7,991 nt of DNA from an uncultured Succinivibrio sp. (GTDB lineage Bacteria > Pseudomonadota > Gammaproteobacteria > Enterobacterales > Succinivibrionaceae), in contig CACYBT010000197.1 of the NCBI GenBank assembly GCA_902772715.1, positions 1 to 7,991 of the forward strand, in the 5' to 3' direction. Positions within the stretch are counted from its first letter, which is position 1. Every line of letters starts with the position of its first letter. The notes beneath the pieces are model-generated. The model was not told the origin of the DNA, did not search any database, and saw only the letters and a list, made by a program, of their open reading frames with translations. A program made the position numbers and the translations under genes. Positions 6,406-7,991 of the stretch are shown in pieces.

Positions 6406-6419
6406 GAGGTGACAATAAA

Positions 6420-7031
6420 ATGGGGAAACCATATATTACAAGTGACGGATATGCTCAGTTACATAAAGAACTGGATTATTTATGGACAGTTAAAAGACCT
6501 GAGATAACACAGAAGGTTTCCTGGGCGGCAAGTTTAGGTGATCGTTCTGAAAATGCCGATTATCATTACAATAAACGATTATTAGGTCAGATTGATAGGC
6601 GTATTCGATATCTACGTCATTGTTTGAATGACCTTCAAGTAATCGAATATAACAAACAACAGGAAGGGAAAGTCTTCTTTGGTGCTTATGCTGAAATTGA
6701 GTCCGAGGCAGATGGTAGAGTAATGGCTATTCATATCGTTGGTGGGGATGAAATTTTTGGTAGAAGTAACTGTATTTCAATTGATTCACCAATGGCTAAG
6801 GCTCTGTTGGGAAAAGAAGTTGATGATGATGCTACGGTTGAAACGCCTTCTGGAAAAAAGGTTTGGTTTGTGAATAAGATTTCCTACAAAAAACCAGATT
6901 GGTTTGAAGAACAACCCATTGTAGAAAACACTTTGACAAGAAGTGATGATACTCTTGATGATATTGAAGATATGAGTGAGGAAGAACTAAAGAAAATCGA
7001 AGAAGAGTACTTGAAAACAATGGTTAAGTAA
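6420..7031 (+). CDS. greB: Transcription elongation factor GreB with acidic C-terminal extension
   Basis: GreB binds in the secondary channel of RNA polymerase and stimulates cleavage of backtracked RNA. Residues 1-159 match E. coli GreB (158 residues) throughout: the coiled-coil tip VSWAASLGDRSENADYHYNK with the two functional acids D41 and E44, IDRRIRYL (58-65), QQEGKVFFGA (80-89), and the C-terminal domain ending in DEIFGR, ISIDSPMAKALLGKEV and ISYKKP. LWTVKRPEIT and QQEGKVFFGA favour GreB over GreA. The protein then continues for 44 residues (160-203), 16 of them Asp or Glu, ending in a probable charged helix (MSEEELKKIEEEYLKTMVK). This tail is not in E. coli GreB and its function is unknown. 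GAGGTGA (6406-6412) lies 7 nt before the ATG. The stop is 1 bp from the stop of the convergent next gene. Confidence 0.95.
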   Translation: MGKPYITSDGYAQLHKELDYLWTVKRPEITQKVSWAASLGDRSENADYHYNKRLLGQIDRRIRYLRHCLNDLQVIEYNKQQEGKVFFGAYAEIESEADGRVMAIHIVGGDEIFGRSNCISIDSPMAKALLGKEVDDDATVETPSGKKVWFVNKISYKKPDWFEEQPIVENTLTRSDDTLDDIEDMSEEELKKIEEEYLKTMVK

Positions 7032-7039
7032 ATTAACCA
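7021..7039. other. Inverted repeat holding the stop codons of two convergent genes
   Basis: TGGTTAA (7021-7027) and TTAACCA (7033-7039) form a 7-bp stem with a 5-nt loop. The greB stop (7029-7031) lies in the loop and the stop of the minus-strand gene (7033-7035) in the stem. There is no T-run on the plus side and only a weak one (TTGTTTTC) on the minus side. It may act as a shared weak terminator or stabilise both 3' ends. Confidence 0.3.
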
Positions 7040-7581
7040 AAATCGTCAATGCCTGAACCTAAATTGTAGTTAGGTCTGATGTTATTGTAGGTTTTTGCAA
7101 TGACTTTTGATGAATAACCGTTTCCTTTATTTTTTTTATTTTCGGCTTCATCTGAAAAACTAGCACCGGTTTTACCATAGGCACCGCTTAATACAGCCTT
7201 AATACCGTTAGCAGCATTAACGTTTGAACCAATAGTTTGTCCGGTAATTGTAGGTACATTGACTGTGGCAGTCGAATTTATTGATTTTTGTTTAGTTTCG
7301 ACTTTCTCAGCTTCGCTTTTGTCGCTCTTATGAGTATTTTTGGACTGGTTTTTTTTCTCTTGACTGACCTTGAGAAGAGAATCGGCTTGAATATAAAGAT
7401 TAGCATTGGCTGGGGCTAGTTGCGCGTTACCTTGTGAGGTAGCCTGTCCATAAAGGCTTTTTGCTGTTTGGTTGATTTCAGGGATCACCTCACGATTTAT
7501 ACTGTCACGTCTGGCTTCTTGAGCCGCGTGAGGTATATTTGCGGTGGTGAGCGTAGTAATTGTGGAATTGGCAATATCCAT
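7033..7581 (-). CDS. Uncharacterised protein with N-terminal ARRD-x3-RE-x-IP motif
   Basis: The 182-residue protein has no signal peptide and no membrane segment. Its N-terminus contains QEARRDSINREVIPEINQTA (about 21-40). From memory, short uncharacterised proteins of Vibrio, Aeromonas and Shewanella carry a similar ARR(D/E)-x3-RE-x-IP element near their start, with variable remainders; this link is not verified. The middle (about 73-102) is a Lys/Ser/Glu-rich low-complexity stretch that is probably disordered. The C-terminal part is rich in Gly, Asn and Ser and ends in NLGSGIDDFG. I cannot assign a function. The start codon has only a weak GGAT-type ribosome binding site. A near-consensus sigma-28 promoter lies 44 bp upstream of the start, which would place the gene in the flagellar/chemotaxis regulon. 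It converges on greB with 1 bp between the stop codons. Confidence 0.75.
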   Translation of the reverse strand: MDIANSTITTLTTANIPHAAQEARRDSINREVIPEINQTAKSLYGQATSQGNAQLAPANANLYIQADSLLKVSQEKKNQSKNTHKSDKSEAEKVETKQKSINSTATVNVPTITGQTIGSNVNAANGIKAVLSGAYGKTGASFSDEAENKKNKGNGYSSKVIAKTYNNIRPNYNLGSGIDDFG

Positions 7582-7624
7582 AATTCATACATCCAAAAAA
7601 AATTACAATTCCCCTATACTTCAT

Positions 7625-7652
7625 ATATCGGAAAATTTGCACCTAAAATTTA
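7625..7652 (-). promoter_or_regulatory. Candidate sigma-28 (FliA) promoter
   Basis: Read on the minus strand, TAAATTTT (7652-7645) matches 7 of 8 bases of the sigma-28 -35 element TAAAGTTT, and TCCGATAT (7632-7625) matches 6 of 8 bases of the -10 element GCCGATAA, including the core CCGATA. The spacer is 12 bp against the usual 11. Transcription would start near 7618, leaving a leader of about 37 nt before the ATG at 7581, a normal length. Confidence 0.5.
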
Positions 7653-7947
7653 ATAAATTTTTTTTATTTGTTGATTTTAAATGTTTTATTTTTTTAATTT
7701 AAGGAAAAAATAAACTTTATATGTTTTTTGGGGGATTGTCTAAGATTTCTATTGGGTTGATTTTTTTACTTTAACTATAGAGGCCCCCTCCTTATACGTT
7801 ATTAGTAGGTGAAATTAAATGGTGAAGTTAACTACGGGCACTCTGGTTATTAAAATAGCCATATAATCTTGTTCATGGTATATTTAAAAATGGTATGATA
7901 ATTACATAACTCGAGTTTCCGAAAATTATTTTAACAAAATTTGGCTT
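7653..7947. other. AT-rich intergenic region, probable promoter region of a downstream operon
   Basis: No sizeable gene is present. The region holds long A/T runs (7660-7700), a GGGGG/CCCCC pair too far apart to be a convincing hairpin (7730-7734, 7784-7788), a perfect TATAAT at 7862-7867 without a good -35, and TATGAT at 7894-7899. A 15-codon ORF (7819-7866, starting MVKLTTG) has a fair ribosome binding site (AGGTGA, 7807-7812) but is too short to call. The position suits upstream promoters for the putative rRNA leader at the right edge. Confidence 0.35.
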
Positions 7948-7991
7948 AGAATGGCCTTTTAACAGGCGTTCTGTTCTTTAAAATATGATTA
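7948..7991 (+). promoter_or_regulatory. Putative rRNA operon leader: hairpin followed by boxA-like element
   Basis: AGAATGGCC (7948-7956) pairs with GGCGTTCT (7965-7972), with one bulge and one G-U pair, and is followed at once by TGTTCTTTAAAAT (7972-7984). In E. coli rRNA leaders a hairpin is followed by TGCTCTTTAACA, the boxA antitermination site; AT-rich relatives such as Pasteurellaceae have GTTCTTTAAAA-type versions, as I recall. The order and spacing match. A 16S gene would then begin beyond the right edge. A competing reading is a promoter (TTAACA 7959-7964, TATGAT 7984-7989, spacer 19). Confidence 0.45.

Noticed and set aside
7701..7719. Perfect TAAAGTTT (minus strand, 7719-7712) as a sigma-28 -35 element
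   Set aside because: At the required spacing the sequence is AAATTAAA, with no similarity to GCCGATAA. The site nearer the gene (7625-7652) is far better.
7819..7866. 15-codon ORF (starting MVKLTTG) as a leader peptide
   Set aside because: It has a fair ribosome binding site but no regulatory codon run, no attenuator after it, and it precedes what looks like an rRNA leader rather than a biosynthetic operon.
1..7991. CRISPR arrays, toxin-antitoxin pairs, phage genes, tRNA, tmRNA or RNase P RNA
   Set aside because: I looked on both strands for spaced repeats, paired small genes, tRNA arms and conserved cores of the common stable RNAs, and saw none.

Overview
The window looks like chromosomal DNA from an AT-rich gammaproteobacterium, most likely of the family Succinivibrionaceae (Anaerobiospirillum/Succinivibrio relatives). 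Three things point there. The ATP-type PEP carboxykinase is, from memory, very close to the Anaerobiospirillum succiniciproducens enzyme along its whole length. The order yibN-secB-gpsA is a gammaproteobacterial one. NfuA and GreB are also of the gammaproteobacterial type. This assignment is by recall, not by a database search.

Left part (1-2627): a short cysteine-paired Sel1-repeat protein with no signal peptide, possibly the 3' remnant of a longer gene. Then comes a tight operon: a membrane-anchored rhodanese-like protein (yibN), the secretion chaperone secB and the glycerol-3-phosphate dehydrogenase gpsA. E. coli has grxC inside this operon and cysE after it; both are missing here.

Middle (2628-3905): about 1.28 kb with no intact gene. 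Most of it (about 2679-3500) reads best as a heavily decayed transposase on the minus strand. It is followed by a good plus-strand terminator, which may be the original gpsA terminator cut off from its operon, and by a possible 28-codon small ORF. nfuA (minus strand, Fe-S carrier) follows, with its own terminator.

Right part (4497-7991): nfuA and pckA are divergent from a 243-bp AT-rich region. The likely pckA promoter carries a short palindrome over its -35 box. pckA ends at a strong terminator whose T-tract abuts the ribosome binding site of greB. greB carries an acidic 44-residue C-terminal extension. A convergent gene of unknown function ends 1 bp away; upstream of it is a close match to a sigma-28 (FliA, flagellar) promoter. 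The last 400 bases lack a sizeable gene. The final 45 bases resemble the leader of a ribosomal RNA operon (hairpin followed by a boxA-like element), so a 16S gene may start just beyond the right edge.

The genes are mostly housekeeping: protein export, phospholipid precursor synthesis, Fe-S assembly, anaerobic CO2-fixing metabolism at PEP/oxaloacetate, and transcript cleavage. I see no CRISPR, toxin-antitoxin, phage or defence cassette. The points most worth following are the sigma-28-linked unknown gene, the GreB tail, the putative rRNA leader and the decayed element after gpsA.
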